Assembly: GCA_023416655.1 (NCBI GenBank)
Contig: JAEZHK010000149.1
Coordinates: 1-5,603, forward strand
Source of the DNA: Bacillota bacterium
Lineage (GTDB): Bacteria > Bacillota > Clostridia > Christensenellales > Aristaeellaceae
Direction: 5' to 3'
DNA length: 5,603 nucleotides
Shown here: positions 5,588-5,603 of the stretch, piece after piece
How positions within the stretch are numbered: position 1 is the first letter of the stretch
How the letters are laid out: each line of letters starts with the position of its first letter
Translations under genes and position numbers: made by a program
The notes under the pieces: model-generated
Database searches by the model: none
Told to the model about the DNA's origin: nothing
The model's input: only the letters and a program-made list of their open reading frames with translations

Positions 5588-5603
5588 TGGCCATCACAGC
5601 CCT
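5587..5603 (+). CDS. 5' end of the next operon gene, possibly phosphoglycerate mutase
   Basis: An ATG at 5587-5589 shares its A with the tpiA stop (TAATG) and opens M-A-I-T-A before the window ends. A purine-rich AGGTGGTGA (5571-5579) inside tpiA ends 7 nt upstream and can serve as ribosome site. Five codons cannot identify a protein. In Firmicutes the gene after tpiA is very often gpmI, the cofactor-independent phosphoglycerate mutase, so that is the best guess from context alone. Confidence 0.6.

Overview
The window is GC-rich coding DNA from a bacterium, most likely a high-GC member of the Firmicutes (Clostridia-like). The pointers are a group II ECF transporter core (ecfA1-ecfA2-ecfT) followed directly by truA, strong Shine-Dalgarno sequences, TGTATAAT-like extended -10 promoters, and a pgk-tpiA glycolytic operon. 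The genus cannot be fixed from the sequence alone.

Layout. Positions 1-37 hold the first 12 codons of an unidentified minus-strand gene with its own strong ribosome binding site. Its promoter (75-103) is overlaid by a perfect 9-bp inverted repeat (86-108). From 3420 down to 170 runs a tight minus-strand operon, ecfA1 > ecfA2 > ecfT > truA, in which every junction overlaps (16, 11 and 4 nt). A 171-bp AT-rich divergent spacer (3421-3591) carries one promoter for this operon and one for the plus-strand glycolytic operon. The latter reads pgk (3592-4776), a short gap with a cUUCGg-capped hairpin, tpiA (4841-5587), and the first codons of a further gene that starts inside the tpiA stop codon (probably a phosphoglycerate mutase, from context only).

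How the genes work together. EcfA1 and EcfA2 are the two ATPases and EcfT the membrane scaffold of an energy-coupling module that is shared by separate substrate-binding S-components. No S-component is encoded here, so the cargo (typically vitamins or metal ions) cannot be named. TruA modifies tRNA anticodon arms and is a conserved passenger of this operon. Pgk makes ATP and 3-phosphoglycerate, and TpiA interconverts the two triose phosphates.

I found no sign of a mobile element, CRISPR array, tRNA, rRNA, riboswitch or undescribed system. The genes are intact housekeeping genes. The points worth a second look are regulatory (the palindromic promoter, the divergent spacer, the intercistronic hairpin) and contextual (the ecf-truA block is detached from the ribosomal protein genes that often flank it in Firmicutes).
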